The notes beneath the pieces are model-generated. The model ran no database searches, was not told the origin of the DNA, and worked only from the letters and a program-made list of their open reading frames with translations. Made by a program: the position numbers and the translations under genes. A stretch of 64,000 nt of DNA from Mycolicibacterium sp. YH-1. GTDB lineage: Bacteria > Actinomycetota > Actinomycetes > Mycobacteriales > Mycobacteriaceae. Below are positions 32,332 to 43,479 of the stretch, piece by piece (within the stretch, counting starts at the first letter, position 1; every line of letters starts with the position of its first letter). Where the stretch lies: assembly GCF_022557175.1 (NCBI RefSeq), contig NZ_CP092915.1, positions 310,001 to 374,000 of the forward strand, read 5' to 3'.

Positions 32332-35300
32332 GGGAGTGCCCTAATCGGTCCGCCACGGCTCCAGCCGAACACTCGTGTCGAACCCTCCTCGATGGCGGCG
32401 TTGGGCGCCTGTTCCTGCGGTACCACCCGGATGTAGCGCTCGATGGCGCCCCAATCCCGGTACCAGTCGTCGCGCAGATACGTCGGGATCGCCTCAGTCC
32501 GCAGCAGTGCCTGGATGAACAGGAACGGTCCGCCGTCCTGGGCGGACTGCCACTGGTTCGACGAGGCGACCATCTGCTTGAAGTTCGGGATGATGCGGTA
32601 CTCCGGAAGTTCGGCCACCCCGAGGTGCTCGGCGAACGGGCGCTGGCACGGGAAGTTGGCCGCTGTGGCGATGTCCATCAGCACCGGAGTCTGGCTGCCG
32701 AGGAACTGCTGCGCGGTCTGCAGCACCGGCATGCGCGGCGGCGTGAACGCGAACCACTGGTCGGTCGACAGGTTCGGGTCGTCGGCGACGATGCGCGCGA
32801 CGTTGGCCTCCGGCGGCGCGGTGGTCAGCGGGAAGCGCAGGTTGCGCCACGCCTTCTGCTGGAAGATATCGATCGGCTGCACCTCGTTGAGTGCCTGGTA
32901 CGAGCCGTCCGGCCGCTGTACGCCCCATTGGAGCTTGAGTGACTGGCCGTAGTTGAAGGAGCCGTCCTCCTCGTAGTACCAGATCGCGCCCGCGGCGGCG
33001 ACGGTGACGAGCGGCCGGTCCGATGTGCGCGGTGGCAGCTGGTACCACGCCGACGTGGCCTTCGCGGCGACGGTGTTCTCGTCGAAACTGCCCATCACCG
33101 GGGTGCGCTTCGGGTCGAGGCCGAACGGCAGGAACACCCGCGATCCGTTGATGCCCTCGGGTCCGTAGCCGCCGCCCGTGCCCGCCGCGTAGCCGACGCC
33201 GATGTTGGGTTTGTCGATGGGCCCATCGGAGTTGACGGTGCCGGGATTGGCGGCCACGGGTTCAGCAGGCTCCAGGGTGTCGCTGACGCCATTCGGGGTG
33301 AAGCCGACGGGGTCCTCACCGCCAAGCGGGCCGTACTGCCCGAAGCGCTGGCCCGGGACAGGTTGCAGCATGCCGGCGTTGGGGTCGGCCTCGACGAGCA
33401 CGGAGTCGGCCATGGCGCAGCTGGCGTCTGACAGTCCCGATCTCAGCGCCGCCAGGTTCGCCGCACCGGTGGTGTAGACGGGATAGCGGCTTGCCGTCGC
33501 CTTGAGCATGGAGCCCAGCTCGAGCACCACCATGATCGAGGCGACGATGAGCAGCGGCGTCGACGCCAGCGCGCGGTTACGCCCGGTGTCGGCGACCTCG
33601 GTATGGCCCGCGTAGTCCATCCGGAAGTGCAACCAGCCGGCGAGCAGGCCGCCGGCGATGGCCAGCACCAGGAAGATCGTGGTGACGGGGTAGCCGACGA
33701 TGACGGGCTGCTTGTCGAACCACGGCACGCCGTAGTTGCCGACGTAGAACCAGCCGTTGATACCCGACGTCGCCCACGCGAGGACGAACAGCAGCGCTGT
33801 CACGTACAGCGCGAGGTTGCGGCGGCTGTGCAGCCCCACGCGGGCAAACGCGAATGCCGTCACACCGCCGAGCGCGCCCGCCAGTCCGGCGAAGGCACCG
33901 AACTGCACCGCCCACTTGGTTGGCGTCAGCGTCAGCAGCAGCAGCCCGATCGCAGTCGTGCCCGCCAGCCTCCACACCGGTCCGCTGACGGCGCCGGGCA
34001 CCCGGCCGCGGCGCAGCAGCACCATGATCACACCGAGCAGGCACAGCAGCAGGATCAGCACCGAGAACCGGCGGGTCAGCGAGCCGTCGACGCTGTCCTC
34101 GACCGTGAGGAAGTAGTACCGCAGGAACTCCTGGTACCAGGGGATCGTCGGTCCCACGACGTACTTGATGCGCACCGACTCCATGACCGTGGCCAGCGTC
34201 TGGTCGCGGAAGATGATGACGAACACAAGCGCCACCGATGCCGCCAGCGGGGCCAGCGACGCGAGGATGCCGTTGGCAGCGCGGCGGTCCGCCACGATGC
34301 GGGCGATGGGCCGCGCACCGACCAGCAGCGGTGCCAACGCGATCAAGCCCTGCGGGGCGAGTGTCACGGAGAACATCGCGATGATGATCGCCGCCGCGGC
34401 GGGCCAGAGTCGCCGCGTTCCCACGGCGTTCTCGACCAGCATCCACGCCGCGACAACGGCGAACGCGATGAGCGGTTCGGGGCGCAGGCCGTTGTTGAAC
34501 GGCAGCCACGCGGCGAGGAACACCGCACCCGCGGTCCACACCGCCACCCGGTTGGCCGCCACACGCCTGCCGATGCGGGGCAGGATGCAGCGGCTGATGA
34601 TGAGCCATGTCGCGATCGCGGCCGCGGTGGCGGGCACGCGCATCCAGACGCTGGCGGTGCTGATCGACGCGAGGTGGGCCAGCACGCTCTGATACCAGTC
34701 GAATGGGGCCTCGGTCGCACCGAAGTAGCGGAAGTAGTTGGCGGTGTAGCCGGCCTCTCCGGACACCCGGGCGATGGTCAGGTTGTATCCGTCATCCGAT
34801 GACAGCGCACCGACGACGTGCCAGGCGAGCAGGGTGCCGATCACGCCGACGTCGGCCAGCCAGGTCCACAGGCCGACGCGGCGTCGGCCACGCGGTGGCC
34901 GGCGGCCGGCCACACGGTCGGCCAGGATCAGCGCCAGGATCGAGGCGATGACGCAGAGCACGCCGAGCACCATGACGGCGGTCTTGAGCGCCGTGGGTGT
35001 GGTGATGAAGCGAGTGTCGACGTCGATGCGCGCGCTCACGCCGGACTGCGGGGCGACCTGCAAATCGGTGAAGACGCCCGCGACCTGGGGGCGCTTGTCC
35101 ACGGGCAGCGTGCCCGTTGCGCCGGGGATGCCGACGAAGTCCGCGCCGACAGCGCCGACGTTGGCCCAGACGCGGATATCGCTGCACGCGCCGGAGTCCA
35201 CGGCGGCACGCGGGGCCACGGCGGCGACGGTGTCGCGGAAAGCGACGTAGACGACGTCGGCGTTGGCGCGGATGAACATGCCGTTGCGGCCCGCCTCGAT

Positions 35301-35615
35301 GCCGCCGGCCGGGATCGTGGAGAACACGACGCCGCCGTCGCGCGGCAGCGTGGCGGTCGTCACGCAGGGGATCGTCACGTCAAGGGCGCGGGGTGCGCCC
35401 GACACCAGCGGCGCGGTGAGATCGGTGACCAGGCCGCCGGGCCCGGTGGCCTGGGGCCAGAGGATGGTCGCGGTGTCCTGCTTGACGGGCATCAGCGGCG
35501 TCAGCGCGCAGAGCAGAAATCCGACGAGACCGGCGATGATCGCGACTAGTCGAGTGGTCGGGGCGGGCACGACGGTCAAGGGTATGCCACGCCCATGAGA
35601 GCGTGGCGGTGCCAT
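32328..35615 (-). CDS. embA: Arabinosyltransferase EmbA
   Basis: This 1095-residue GT-C arabinosyltransferase is the partner of EmbB in arabinogalactan arabinan synthesis. The N-terminal membrane domain has the catalytic acidic pair in [20 protein letters not shown] and the conserved [11 protein letters not shown] loop. The C-terminal domain carries the Emb-type carbohydrate-binding fold with segments such as RNLRFPLTT and [13 protein letters not shown]. Length equals the M. tuberculosis protein almost exactly. It starts 35 bases after the embC stop and ends overlapping embB. Downstream ATG or GTG codons (for example near LTVVPAP) are possible alternative starts. Confidence 0.96.
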   Translation of the reverse strand: MAPPRSHGRGIPLTVVPAPTTRLVAIIAGLVGFLLCALTPLMPVKQDTATILWPQATGPGGLVTDLTAPLVSGAPRALDVTIPCVTTATLPRDGGVVFSTIPAGGIEAGRNGMFIRANADVVYVAFRDTVAAVAPRAAVDSGACSDIRVWANVGAVGADFVGIPGATGTLPVDKRPQVAGVFTDLQVAPQSGVSARIDVDTRFITTPTALKTAVMVLGVLCVIASILALILADRVAGRRPPRGRRRVGLWTWLADVGVIGTLLAWHVVGALSSDDGYNLTIARVSGEAGYTANYFRYFGATEAPFDWYQSVLAHLASISTASVWMRVPATAAAIATWLIISRCILPRIGRRVAANRVAVWTAGAVFLAAWLPFNNGLRPEPLIAFAVVAAWMLVENAVGTRRLWPAAAAIIIAMFSVTLAPQGLIALAPLLVGARPIARIVADRRAANGILASLAPLAASVALVFVIIFRDQTLATVMESVRIKYVVGPTIPWYQEFLRYYFLTVEDSVDGSLTRRFSVLILLLCLLGVIMVLLRRGRVPGAVSGPVWRLAGTTAIGLLLLTLTPTKWAVQFGAFAGLAGALGGVTAFAFARVGLHSRRNLALYVTALLFVLAWATSGINGWFYVGNYGVPWFDKQPVIVGYPVTTIFLVLAIAGGLLAGWLHFRMDYAGHTEVADTGRNRALASTPLLIVASIMVVLELGSMLKATASRYPVYTTGAANLAALRSGLSDASCAMADSVLVEADPNAGMLQPVPGQRFGQYGPLGGEDPVGFTPNGVSDTLEPAEPVAANPGTVNSDGPIDKPNIGVGYAAGTGGGYGPEGINGSRVFLPFGLDPKRTPVMGSFDENTVAAKATSAWYQLPPRTSDRPLVTVAAAGAIWYYEEDGSFNYGQSLKLQWGVQRPDGSYQALNEVQPIDIFQQKAWRNLRFPLTTAPPEANVARIVADDPNLSTDQWFAFTPPRMPVLQTAQQFLGSQTPVLMDIATAANFPCQRPFAEHLGVAELPEYRIIPNFKQMVASSNQWQSAQDGGPFLFIQALLRTEAIPTYLRDDWYRDWGAIERYIRVVPQEQAPNAAIEEGSTRVFGWSRGGPIRALP

Positions 35616-35650
35616 GCGGCCGCTGGCGAGATCATTTGTCTACACGGTGG

Positions 35651-38600
35651 TCAGGACAGCCGCAGTGGCCCTGGGCTCCACAACCCGCTGCGCGTCGCCG
35701 TGCCCAGATCGATGCGTGCGGGTTCGGCGTTGGGGTACCACGGCGTCAGCTGCTGCAGAGCGCCCCAGTCCCGGAACCAGTCGTCGCGGAGATAGGTCGG
35801 CACCGGTGTGGCCCGCACCAACAGCTCGGTGATGCCGAGCGGTCCACCGCCGAGGTAGTCCATCACCGGCGAGTTGGCCTCCGCGCCGAATCGGTCGGGC
35901 AGGATCCGCCACTTGGGCACCTCGGTGACGCCGTTGACGTGGCCGAACGGACGTTGGCACGGGAAGGCCAGGCCGACGAGCCAGTCCAGCAGCACCGGGT
36001 CATTCGAGCCGACGACCTGTTGCAGGGTCTCCAGTGACGGGATGCGTGGCGGTGTCACCGCGATCCAGTGCTGGGGTGCGAGGTCATCGTCGGAGGCGAC
36101 GACGCGCACCACGGTGGCGTCGTCCGGGATGGCGCCCATGGGCGCGCGAAGGTTGCGCCATGCGGGTGCGGCGCCGACGTCGGCGAAGCCGATGCCGCCA
36201 CCGGGTTCGTTGCGCGCGGCCTGTTCGTCGGTGGCCCACTGCACGGTGACCTCGCCGGGGTCGAATCGGCCCGCAGCGGCGATGACGAGAAGGGGTCCGC
36301 GTTCGTCACTGGGCGGCAGCCGATACCAGGCGGATCGCAAGGCGGCCGGCTGCTGCGGACCCGAGCGCCAGCTGCCCATGACGGGTACCTGCGCGGGGTT
36401 CAGGCCGTACGGCAGCCGGGCGCGCGAACCGTTGACTCCGGCCGCGGCGGTCGTGCCACCCTCGGTGCCGGGCTCACTCCCCGTGACGACGGAGCCGTCC
36501 GAGTCGGCGAAGTTATCGCTGCCCTCGGGTTCCATGACGGGGTCGGCCGACAGGTCGGCGGGAATCCCGTTCGGGGTGAAGCCGCGCGCGGTCACGGCTC
36601 CCAGCGCGGCGCCCACCGGAACGTCGACGGGCTGCAGGACACCGGCATTGGGGTCGCGCTCGACCATCACGTCGTTGGCGAGGCCGCACGTCTTGCCGGT
36701 CAGCGCCTCGAGATTGGACCGGCCGACAGACCACGCCGGGTACTGGTCGATCATGCCAAGCGTCAGGGAGGCCACCTCGAATATGACGACCACCCACACG
36801 GCGACGGCCAACGGGGCCTGGGCAACTCGCGACCAGCGCCTGGGTTTCGATGGCGGAGTGTTGTCGCGGCCGGTGAAGTGGAACCACGCGGCGACGAGCA
36901 GTGCCAGCACGGACAGGCCGAGCAGGATTGTGGTGAAGCCGAACGTCCACTCCGGGAACTGATTCGACCACGGCACGCCGAAGTTGGACACGTACCACCA
37001 GCCGTTGACGCTGGCGAACGACAGTGCGCAGACGAAGAACACTGCGGCGGCGAAGATGGTCCGGTTGCGCCGGGATTTCATGGCTGCCGCCGTCACGGCG
37101 ACCGCGGCCAGCGCGCCGAGTGAGCCTGCGAGACCGGCGAACACGCCGAAGTGGTGGGTCCACTTGGTGGGGGTGAACATCATCGCCAGGAACGAGATGA
37201 CGGTGATGCCGATGATGCGTCGGCTGGGCCCCAGTGCCGTGCCGGGAATCTTGCCCTTGCGCAGGATCATCGCCACCGACACGGCCAGCGACAGGAGCAC
37301 GACCAGGACCGCGAAGCGGCGCGCGATGGACCCGTCGGGGCTGGCCATGAAGAGGCGTTCGTAGCGGATGTGCTCGTCGAACCACGCCAGGCTGGGGCCG
37401 ACCGCCGACTTGAAGGTGCTGGCCTGCAGCTCGCCGACAAGCGTCTGGTCGCGGAAGATGAGGATGACGGTGACGGTGCACGCCGCCAGGATGGGCGCCA
37501 GCAGTGCGAGGTGCCCGAAACGCGAGGTGTGCTGTCCGACAATGGTCTTCAGCGGACCGATCGCGACCAGCAGGGCGCCGACGGCGGCGATGCCGGTGGG
37601 CCCGGAGAACAGTGTCAGCGCGCCGATGATGATCGCTATCGCCACCGGCAGCAGCCTGCTGGTGGCCACACCGCGCTCCACCGAGCACCAGGTGAGCAGG
37701 ATGCCCAGCGCGATGATCGGCTCGGGCCGCAGTCCGTTGTTCAGCGGCAGCCAGAAGGCGAGGAACATGCCCGCCGCGGTCCATGCCGCGGCCCGGCTGT
37801 GCTTGACCGCATGTCCGAGGCGGGGGATCACCTCGCGGCTGATCACCCACCAGCAGGCCAGGGCCATCACCAGCGTGGGCAGCCGCACCCAGACGCTGGC
37901 GGTGCTGACGTGTGCCCACAGTGCGAGCAGGTCGTAGTACCAGCCGAACGGCGCCTCGGGGGTGCCGAACCAGCGGTAGTAGTTGGCCATGTAGCCGGCG
38001 CCGTCGGAGACCCTGGCCATGGTCAGGATGTAGCCGTCGTCGGCGGTGTTGGCGCCGACGAAGTGCCACCACACCAGTACCGTCGCCACGATTCCGTCCA
38101 GCGCGGACAGTGACCACCACCGCTGCGGCAGAAAGCGCCGGTGCCGGACGCCGTCCGCGGAGTCCAGGACGTGCAGCGCGCCGAGCGCGACGATGGTCAG
38201 GGCGACGCCAAGCACCATGGCCAGCGTCTTCAGCAGCGTCGGGGTGCTGCTGTAGCGGGAGTCGATGGTGGCGGTGAACGTGAGGCCCGGCGGCGCGGGT
38301 CCGGACAGGTCGGTGAAGACGCCGACGATCTGCGGCCGGAAGTCGTAGCCGCCACGCTCGCCTCGCAGGGGCTGACCGGGCTTGTCGGAGTCCGGGCCGG
38401 TGACAAGGCCGACGAACTCGCCGGTGACCTGGTCGGCGTGCGCGGTGAACGTCAGGCGCTCGCAGGCGGGGCTGAGCACCTGGTCCAGCGGTGCGCTGAC
38501 CACGGGGGTGTTGCGGACGATGACAAGCAGGTTGTCACCGACGCGCTCGATGAGCAGCCCACGGTCGATGGCCTTGGGTGCCTGCTTGGGCACGGTCGAC

Positions 38601-38908
38601 AGCAGCACGTTGCGTGTGCCGGACAGCTCGGCCGCGGCACTGCACGGGATCGAGACATTGAGCGCAGTGGGCACGTACCCGATCAGCGGCGCATCGACGC
38701 TGTTCAGGACGCCGTTCTGCGGCCAGTTGAGTTCGGCGGTGGTCTGCTCGACCGGGAGCATCGGGGTCGCCATCGCGAACACCGCCCCGAGCAGGCCGGC
38801 GACGATCGCGATGATGCGCGCGGTTCGATGGTTGCGCACCGGCACCGCGTCTTGGACCACGGGCCTAGATGGTAGTGGTCCGGCCTGCGGCGATCCCTTG
38901 CCGGTCAT
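35651..38908 (-). CDS. embC: Arabinosyltransferase EmbC
   Basis: This 1085-residue GT-C enzyme extends the arabinan of lipoarabinomannan. The acidic catalytic pair is in [20 protein letters not shown], followed by the family loop [29 protein letters not shown] and [11 protein letters not shown] further on. A C-terminal carbohydrate-binding domain ends in [13 protein letters not shown]. It is assigned as EmbC because it directly follows aftA, as in M. tuberculosis, rather than by a unique motif. The ATG overlaps the aftA stop by four bases (ATGA), so expression is tied to the dprE1-dprE2-aftA unit. Confidence 0.95.
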   Translation of the reverse strand: MTGKGSPQAGPLPSRPVVQDAVPVRNHRTARIIAIVAGLLGAVFAMATPMLPVEQTTAELNWPQNGVLNSVDAPLIGYVPTALNVSIPCSAAAELSGTRNVLLSTVPKQAPKAIDRGLLIERVGDNLLVIVRNTPVVSAPLDQVLSPACERLTFTAHADQVTGEFVGLVTGPDSDKPGQPLRGERGGYDFRPQIVGVFTDLSGPAPPGLTFTATIDSRYSSTPTLLKTLAMVLGVALTIVALGALHVLDSADGVRHRRFLPQRWWSLSALDGIVATVLVWWHFVGANTADDGYILTMARVSDGAGYMANYYRWFGTPEAPFGWYYDLLALWAHVSTASVWVRLPTLVMALACWWVISREVIPRLGHAVKHSRAAAWTAAGMFLAFWLPLNNGLRPEPIIALGILLTWCSVERGVATSRLLPVAIAIIIGALTLFSGPTGIAAVGALLVAIGPLKTIVGQHTSRFGHLALLAPILAACTVTVILIFRDQTLVGELQASTFKSAVGPSLAWFDEHIRYERLFMASPDGSIARRFAVLVVLLSLAVSVAMILRKGKIPGTALGPSRRIIGITVISFLAMMFTPTKWTHHFGVFAGLAGSLGALAAVAVTAAAMKSRRNRTIFAAAVFFVCALSFASVNGWWYVSNFGVPWSNQFPEWTFGFTTILLGLSVLALLVAAWFHFTGRDNTPPSKPRRWSRVAQAPLAVAVWVVVIFEVASLTLGMIDQYPAWSVGRSNLEALTGKTCGLANDVMVERDPNAGVLQPVDVPVGAALGAVTARGFTPNGIPADLSADPVMEPEGSDNFADSDGSVVTGSEPGTEGGTTAAAGVNGSRARLPYGLNPAQVPVMGSWRSGPQQPAALRSAWYRLPPSDERGPLLVIAAAGRFDPGEVTVQWATDEQAARNEPGGGIGFADVGAAPAWRNLRAPMGAIPDDATVVRVVASDDDLAPQHWIAVTPPRIPSLETLQQVVGSNDPVLLDWLVGLAFPCQRPFGHVNGVTEVPKWRILPDRFGAEANSPVMDYLGGGPLGITELLVRATPVPTYLRDDWFRDWGALQQLTPWYPNAEPARIDLGTATRSGLWSPGPLRLS

Positions 38909-40764
38909 GTTCGGATCGCCAGCACGAACGGCCCGATGTCGGTGACGTCCCAGCGCGGGTCGTCGAACAGGGCGGCGTCGAGGGTGACCTGGTAGCGCCG
39001 CACGTTCGGCTGATTGGGGTAGACGTCGCTGGCAAGCCGCAGCGTGTAGGTGTCATTGGCGCCGTGGCGCATCAGGAACACCGTCGGCGGTTGCCACGGC
39101 AGCCCGTCGAGGTTCGCGATGAGCTCATCGGGTTTGGTGAGCGTGGCCCAGCCCTCGATCGCGGCCGAGCGTTCGTCGAACTGCGCGAGCGGGTTGGCGT
39201 AGTGCGACGTCAAGCCCTGGAAGCCGTAGTACGGGTGGAAGGCCAGGAAGCTGTAGTCGGCCGTCATGACGACCGTCTCGTTGCGCGGCCGTCCCGTGGT
39301 CGCGGTGATGCGCTCGTCGATCTCGGCGTAGTAGCGCTCCGCGCCGGGTGGTCTGCGGTCGGCACGCTGTCCGGAGCCGTCGGTGTCGGTGTAGGCGACG
39401 GCGATATCGGGCCGCAGCACGTTGGGGATGTCCTGGCTGAACGTCATGGCGCCGATCGCGCCGATGATCGTCGCGCCGGCCAGGACGCGTCGCCCCGTGG
39501 CGGGTTGGTATCGGGCCGCCAATGCGTGGGTGGCCTCGATGAAGCCGAACACGCCCGCGGCCGTCAGCAGCACGCTCAGGGTCGGCTGCAACCTGAACGA
39601 CAGCAGCGTGGTGCCCGCCAGAGTGGTCAGCATGGACAGCAGCGACCAGGCGTAGACGGCGAGGACCGCGACGGCCAACGCACCGGCGCGGGTGGAGCTG
39701 CGGGCGTAGGCGACCAGCCACAATGTGCCGAGCATGCACAGCGCGCCAAGCAGGGTGAACGACAGCATCGGGAACGTGAGCTGGGCGCCGTCCGCAGGCA
39801 GGTAGTGCATCGCGGTGCCGCTGTCGGAGGGTGTCCCCTTGAGCGCGGCGAGCAGCCACGGGCCCAAGCCGATCAGCCACATGGCCGCCGAAATCGCGGC
39901 GATGACGAGCAGCCTCAGCAGCGGCTCGAGACTGCGCCGCGCAACGGTGAGCACAAGCGCCATGATCGCCAGCGTGAACGCCGCGTAGCCGAGCAGCAGC
40001 GAGTAGAACAGTGCGGCGAGGCCTAGGAACAATCCGGTGGCGATCACCGCGGCCCACCCACCGTTCCGGGTGCGTCCCCGCAGGCCGGACCACGCCAGCA
40101 CGAAGACCGGCGGCAGCAGCACGGTGATGATCGCCGCGTAGGGCTCAGTCGACGTGTACGCCAACGTGACCGCGGCGGTGGCCGTCGTCACGATGAGTGC
40201 ATTCTCGAAGCGAATCATGTTGGCCCACAGCACGAACGCGACCACAACGGCGACGGTGATCGAGATGATCGACCAGGGCTTGAAGGCCTCCCATGCAGGC
40301 ATCCCGGTGAGGTCGGCCATCCGTCCGCCAAGCCAGAACCAGCCGGGCGGGTAGAACGGCGGCAGGCCGATGTAGGTCATGTCGCGGGGGACCGCCGAGT
40401 CGGCGAGCCGCGTCAGGTACTCGGTGCGGAACTGCTGATCAACCGAGACGCCGAACAGGTAGAGCTTGGTGGCGCCAAGCGGCATGGCGAGCGTGACGAG
40501 CGAGAATGCCGACAGGAACGTCACGGCGCCGGCCCCTGCGAGTCGGTGCCTACCTCGTCGCCACAGCCAGCCGGACGCCAACAGTCCTGCCAGACAGGCG
40601 AACTGGCCGACGGTGGTGAGGGCGTGCAGCTGGTTGCTGGAGTTGAATGCGGGCCATTCCACCCGTGAGATGGCTGCCAGAGCCACGACGGAGATCAGCA
40701 CCGCGGCGACGGCGGCAGCCAGCATCTGGCCCGCCGTCCTGATGGTGCGATCCACGCGCCACAT
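38905..40764 (-). CDS. aftA: Arabinofuranosyltransferase AftA
   Basis: This GT-C enzyme of about 619 residues attaches the first arabinose to the galactan chain. It has 11 or so transmembrane helices and a soluble C-terminal domain from about residue 430 ([15 protein letters not shown] onward). Loop residues [12 protein letters not shown] near residue 100 provide candidate catalytic acids. The start is uncertain. An ATG at 40764 gives [13 protein letters not shown] at 40791, only seven bases after the dprE2 stop, would add nine residues (MGRSEATRG) encoded by a dispersed repeat copy. The stop overlaps embC. Confidence 0.93.
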   Translation of the reverse strand: MWRVDRTIRTAGQMLAAAVAAVLISVVALAAISRVEWPAFNSSNQLHALTTVGQFACLAGLLASGWLWRRGRHRLAGAGAVTFLSAFSLVTLAMPLGATKLYLFGVSVDQQFRTEYLTRLADSAVPRDMTYIGLPPFYPPGWFWLGGRMADLTGMPAWEAFKPWSIISITVAVVVAFVLWANMIRFENALIVTTATAAVTLAYTSTEPYAAIITVLLPPVFVLAWSGLRGRTRNGGWAAVIATGLFLGLAALFYSLLLGYAAFTLAIMALVLTVARRSLEPLLRLLVIAAISAAMWLIGLGPWLLAALKGTPSDSGTAMHYLPADGAQLTFPMLSFTLLGALCMLGTLWLVAYARSSTRAGALAVAVLAVYAWSLLSMLTTLAGTTLLSFRLQPTLSVLLTAAGVFGFIEATHALAARYQPATGRRVLAGATIIGAIGAMTFSQDIPNVLRPDIAVAYTDTDGSGQRADRRPPGAERYYAEIDERITATTGRPRNETVVMTADYSFLAFHPYYGFQGLTSHYANPLAQFDERSAAIEGWATLTKPDELIANLDGLPWQPPTVFLMRHGANDTYTLRLASDVYPNQPNVRRYQVTLDAALFDDPRWDVTDIGPFVLAIRT

Positions 40765-40767
40765 CCC

Positions 40768-40791
40768 CCGGGTCGCTTCGCTCCTGCCCAC
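40768..40791. repeat. Dispersed GAGCGAAGCGAC-type repeat between dprE2 and aftA
   Basis: The plus strand reads GGTCGCTTCGCTCCTGCCC here. Its complement shares the core GAGCGAAGCGAC with a copy at 17815-17838 and resembles the tandem units at 28994-29073. In this place it may have been translated into the first residues of AftA. Confidence 0.6.
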
Positions 40792-40797
40792 CGGGCG

Positions 40798-41577
40798 TCA
40801 GATCGGGAGCTTGCGGAAGACCGGCCGCGGGATGTGCCGCATCACGGCCATCAGGTACCGCACCGGTCCCGGTGCCCAGACCAGGTCCTTGCCCTTGGCT
40901 GCCGACGACACCGCCAGCTCGGCGACGTCCTCCTTGTCGACCGTGAAGGGCGCCTCCTTGGCGCCGGTGGCCTTCCAGTGGTCCAGGGTGGTGGTGGTGC
41001 GGACCTGACCCGGTCGGATGACGAGCACATGAACGCCGAACTCGCGCAACGCCTCCCCGAGTCCGAGGTAGAAGCCGTCCAGGCCGGCCTTGGTGGAGCC
41101 GTAGACGAAGTTGGAGCGGCGCACGCGCTCGCCGGCCACCGAGGACATCGCGATGATCTGCCCGAAACCCTGGGCCCGCATCCGCTCGCCGATCAGCACC
41201 CCGACCGAGACCGCGGCGGTGTAGTTGACCTGAGCCGTCAGCACCGCCTTGGCCTGGTTCTGCCACAGTTCCTCGGCGTCACCCAGGATGCCGAACGCCA
41301 CGATGGCGACGTCGACATCGCCGTTGGCCCAGGCGGCCTCGATGACGGCCGGGTGGGAGGCGGTGTCCACGGCGTCGAAGTCCAGGTATTCCACCGACTT
41401 GGCGCCGGCGGCCTGCAACTGTGCGATGGCCGCGTCCCGCTTGGGTGCGTTGGGCAGGTCGGCAAGGATCACCCGGGCCTTCGCGTTGCGCAGATAGCGC
41501 TCACAGATGGCCAGGCCGATCTCGGAGGTGCCGCCCAATAGCAGGATGGTCTGCGGGTTTCCGGTGGCGTCAATCAT
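40798..41577 (-). CDS. dprE2: Decaprenylphosphoryl-2-keto-ribose reductase DprE2
   Basis: This 259-residue short-chain dehydrogenase completes the epimerisation of decaprenyl-phosphoryl-ribose to arabinose by NADH-dependent reduction of the 2-keto intermediate made by DprE1. The cofactor motif is GGTSEIG (residues ~14-20), and the catalytic pair is Y159 and K163 in VYGSTKAG. It starts 17 bases after the dprE1 stop, in the order dprE1-dprE2-aftA-embC. The enzyme acts at the membrane with DprE1, possibly on the periplasmic side, although no signal peptide is seen. Confidence 0.95.
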   Translation of the reverse strand: MIDATGNPQTILLLGGTSEIGLAICERYLRNAKARVILADLPNAPKRDAAIAQLQAAGAKSVEYLDFDAVDTASHPAVIEAAWANGDVDVAIVAFGILGDAEELWQNQAKAVLTAQVNYTAAVSVGVLIGERMRAQGFGQIIAMSSVAGERVRRSNFVYGSTKAGLDGFYLGLGEALREFGVHVLVIRPGQVRTTTTLDHWKATGAKEAPFTVDKEDVAELAVSSAAKGKDLVWAPGPVRYLMAVMRHIPRPVFRKLPI

Positions 41578-41594
41578 GTAGGGGCAGAGCCTTT

Positions 41595-43007
41595 CTAAAG
41601 CAGTTCGAGGCGGCGCGCCATGTCGGAGGCGAAGACGCCGTGTGGATCAGCCTTGCGGCGCACCGCGATCCATTCATCAACGCGCGGGTACATCTTGTGA
41701 AAGTTCTCTGCACTGACTCGGGAGTCCTTGGCGGTGTAGATGCGTCCGCCGAACTCCATGACGCGAGTGTCGAGTTCGTTGAGGAACTCGTTGACACCCG
41801 GCTTGTTCGGGAAGTCCATCGCGACGTTCCAGCCCTTCATGGGGAAGCTCAGCGGTGCTGGATTGCCCGGGCCGAACAGTTTGAACACGTTCAGAGCCGA
41901 GTAATGGCCGCGTGTCTGGATCCAGCGGATGATGGCCTTGAACTCGTCGAGGGCATCCGGTGGCACCAGGAACTGGTGTTGCGCGAAACCCGCTGGCCCA
42001 TAGGCGTATTGCCATCCGGTGGTGATGTCGAGCATATGGTAGAACTGCGTCAGGTTGACGATCTTGTTCTGGTAGTTGCCGCTCATCCGGTAGAAGGCCT
42101 CGCCGACCAGGCTGAGCGAGAGCTTGTTCATGACGCTGACCGGGAACAGGTTCGGCACGGCGGGTAGCTGCGGCGCGGCGAACTGCAGCGGATTCTTCGC
42201 CAGCTTCGCAGGCAACTGATCCAGTCTGGCCAGGCTGCCCCGGCTGACCGCCGCCCGGCCCAATTTCGGGGGCGGGCTGATCAGGTCGAACCAGGCGCTG
42301 GAGTAGGTGTAGTTGTCCTCGCTGCCGTCCTGATGCACGGCGATGGTCTCGTCCAGGTCCGCGGTGGCTACACCGTCGGCGATGAAATAGGCCGTCTCGG
42401 TGCGGGTCATGGCGATTCGGGCGCGAATCACGATGCCGGTCAGCCCGTTGCCGCCGACGGTGGCCCAGAAGAGCTCACTGTCCGGGCCATCGGGGGTGAG
42501 GGTGCGGACGTCGCCGTCGGCCATCAACAGGTCCATCGACAGCACATGGTTGCCGAAGCTGCCTGCGCTGTGGTGGTTCTTGCCGTGGATATCGGAGCCG
42601 ATGGCGCCGCCGATGGTCACCTGCCGGGTGCCCGGCAGCACCGGGACCCACAAACCGAAGGGCAGCGCGGCCTTCATCAGCTGGTCGAGGCTGACGCCGC
42701 CGTCCACATCGGCGATCGCGGTGTCGGCAGAGATGGAGTGCACGGTGTTCAGTGCGGTCATGTCGACGACGATGCCGCCGCCGTTGCAGGAGTGGTCGCC
42801 GTAGGAGCGCCCGAGTCCGCGCGCGATGATGCCGCGGTGGAAGTGTGACGGATCGCTGGCGGAGGCGTCCGCGACCCGTCGGACGGCGGCGGCGATGACC
42901 TCGACGTCGGGGGTCGACAGCACGTGGGCCACGCTCGGCGCGGTACGACCGAAACCGGTCAGGGCACGCGACGTCAGCGGCAGGGTCCTGCCAGATTCGG
43001 TAGACAT
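41595..43007 (-). CDS. dprE1: Decaprenylphosphoryl-beta-D-ribose 2'-oxidase DprE1 with Ala at the benzothiazinone-target cysteine
   Basis: This 470-residue FAD-dependent oxidase oxidises decaprenyl-phosphoryl-ribose to the 2-keto form. FAD-binding elements are [14 protein letters not shown] (residues ~65-80) and [19 protein letters not shown]. The C-terminal half has [16 protein letters not shown] and ends with the family tail [13 protein letters not shown]. The active-site segment reads [13 protein letters not shown]. In M. tuberculosis it is GWNICVDFP, where Cys387 is attacked covalently by benzothiazinones. The residue here is Ala396, encoded GCG (complement of 41820-41822). The enzyme should be active, since the cysteine is not needed for catalysis. 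Confidence 0.96.
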   Translation of the reverse strand: MSTESGRTLPLTSRALTGFGRTAPSVAHVLSTPDVEVIAAAVRRVADASASDPSHFHRGIIARGLGRSYGDHSCNGGGIVVDMTALNTVHSISADTAIADVDGGVSLDQLMKAALPFGLWVPVLPGTRQVTIGGAIGSDIHGKNHHSAGSFGNHVLSMDLLMADGDVRTLTPDGPDSELFWATVGGNGLTGIVIRARIAMTRTETAYFIADGVATADLDETIAVHQDGSEDNYTYSSAWFDLISPPPKLGRAAVSRGSLARLDQLPAKLAKNPLQFAAPQLPAVPNLFPVSVMNKLSLSLVGEAFYRMSGNYQNKIVNLTQFYHMLDITTGWQYAYGPAGFAQHQFLVPPDALDEFKAIIRWIQTRGHYSALNVFKLFGPGNPAPLSFPMKGWNVAMDFPNKPGVNEFLNELDTRVMEFGGRIYTAKDSRVSAENFHKMYPRVDEWIAVRRKADPHGVFASDMARRLELL

Positions 43008-43034
43008 ATCAGTGATGAAGGGTACCGCCCTCGC

Positions 43035-43430
43035 TCATCTGAGCTTGAAGATCACCGCTCGCTGCACCACGAAGTTGATCACTGTCGCCGTGCCCTGGGC
43101 GATGACGAACGCGACCGGCACGCCCCATGATTTGTCGGCCCATGCCGTGTAAAGCACGTGGTTGATGCCGACCTGGACCGCGAAGGTGAGCGCGTACAGC
43201 ACGCAAACGGCGATGAAGCGTGCATTGCTCGGCGGTGCCTGGAACGTCCACCTTCGGTTGATCAGATATGCCGTGGTGGTGCCCGCGATGAAGCTGATCA
43301 CCTTCGCCAGGTCACGTTGCAGTCCAAGGGCGTGCAGCCCGACGTACAGCCCATAGTCGACGATCGCGGAGAACCCGCCGGTGACGAGGAATCGCCACAT
43401 CTGGGTGGTCAGGCTCAGGTTGGGCGACAT
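43035..43430 (-). CDS. GtrA-family small membrane protein (Rv3789-like)
   Basis: This protein of about 131 residues has four predicted transmembrane helices and the GtrA signature: an N-terminal RFLVTGGFSAIVDYGLY segment and a C-terminal INFVVQRAVIFK. I chose the ATG at 43430 because the upstream in-frame stretch lacks family similarity. The M. tuberculosis homologue was first proposed as a flippase for decaprenyl-phosphoryl-arabinose and later as an anchor that recruits AftA. The position immediately upstream of dprE1 on the same strand agrees with both ideas. A 27-base gap separates it from dprE1. Confidence 0.88.
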   Translation of the reverse strand: MSPNLSLTTQMWRFLVTGGFSAIVDYGLYVGLHALGLQRDLAKVISFIAGTTTAYLINRRWTFQAPPSNARFIAVCVLYALTFAVQVGINHVLYTAWADKSWGVPVAFVIAQGTATVINFVVQRAVIFKLR

Positions 43431-43479
43431 CGGGGGCTCGGCCACCTGAGGAAGCTTAGGGGTTAGCCGTCGGCCGGAT

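Noticed and set aside
36513..38120. A 535-codon minus-strand frame inside embC in another frame
   Set aside because: Arg/His-rich translation with no motif; embC in the correct frame is intact.
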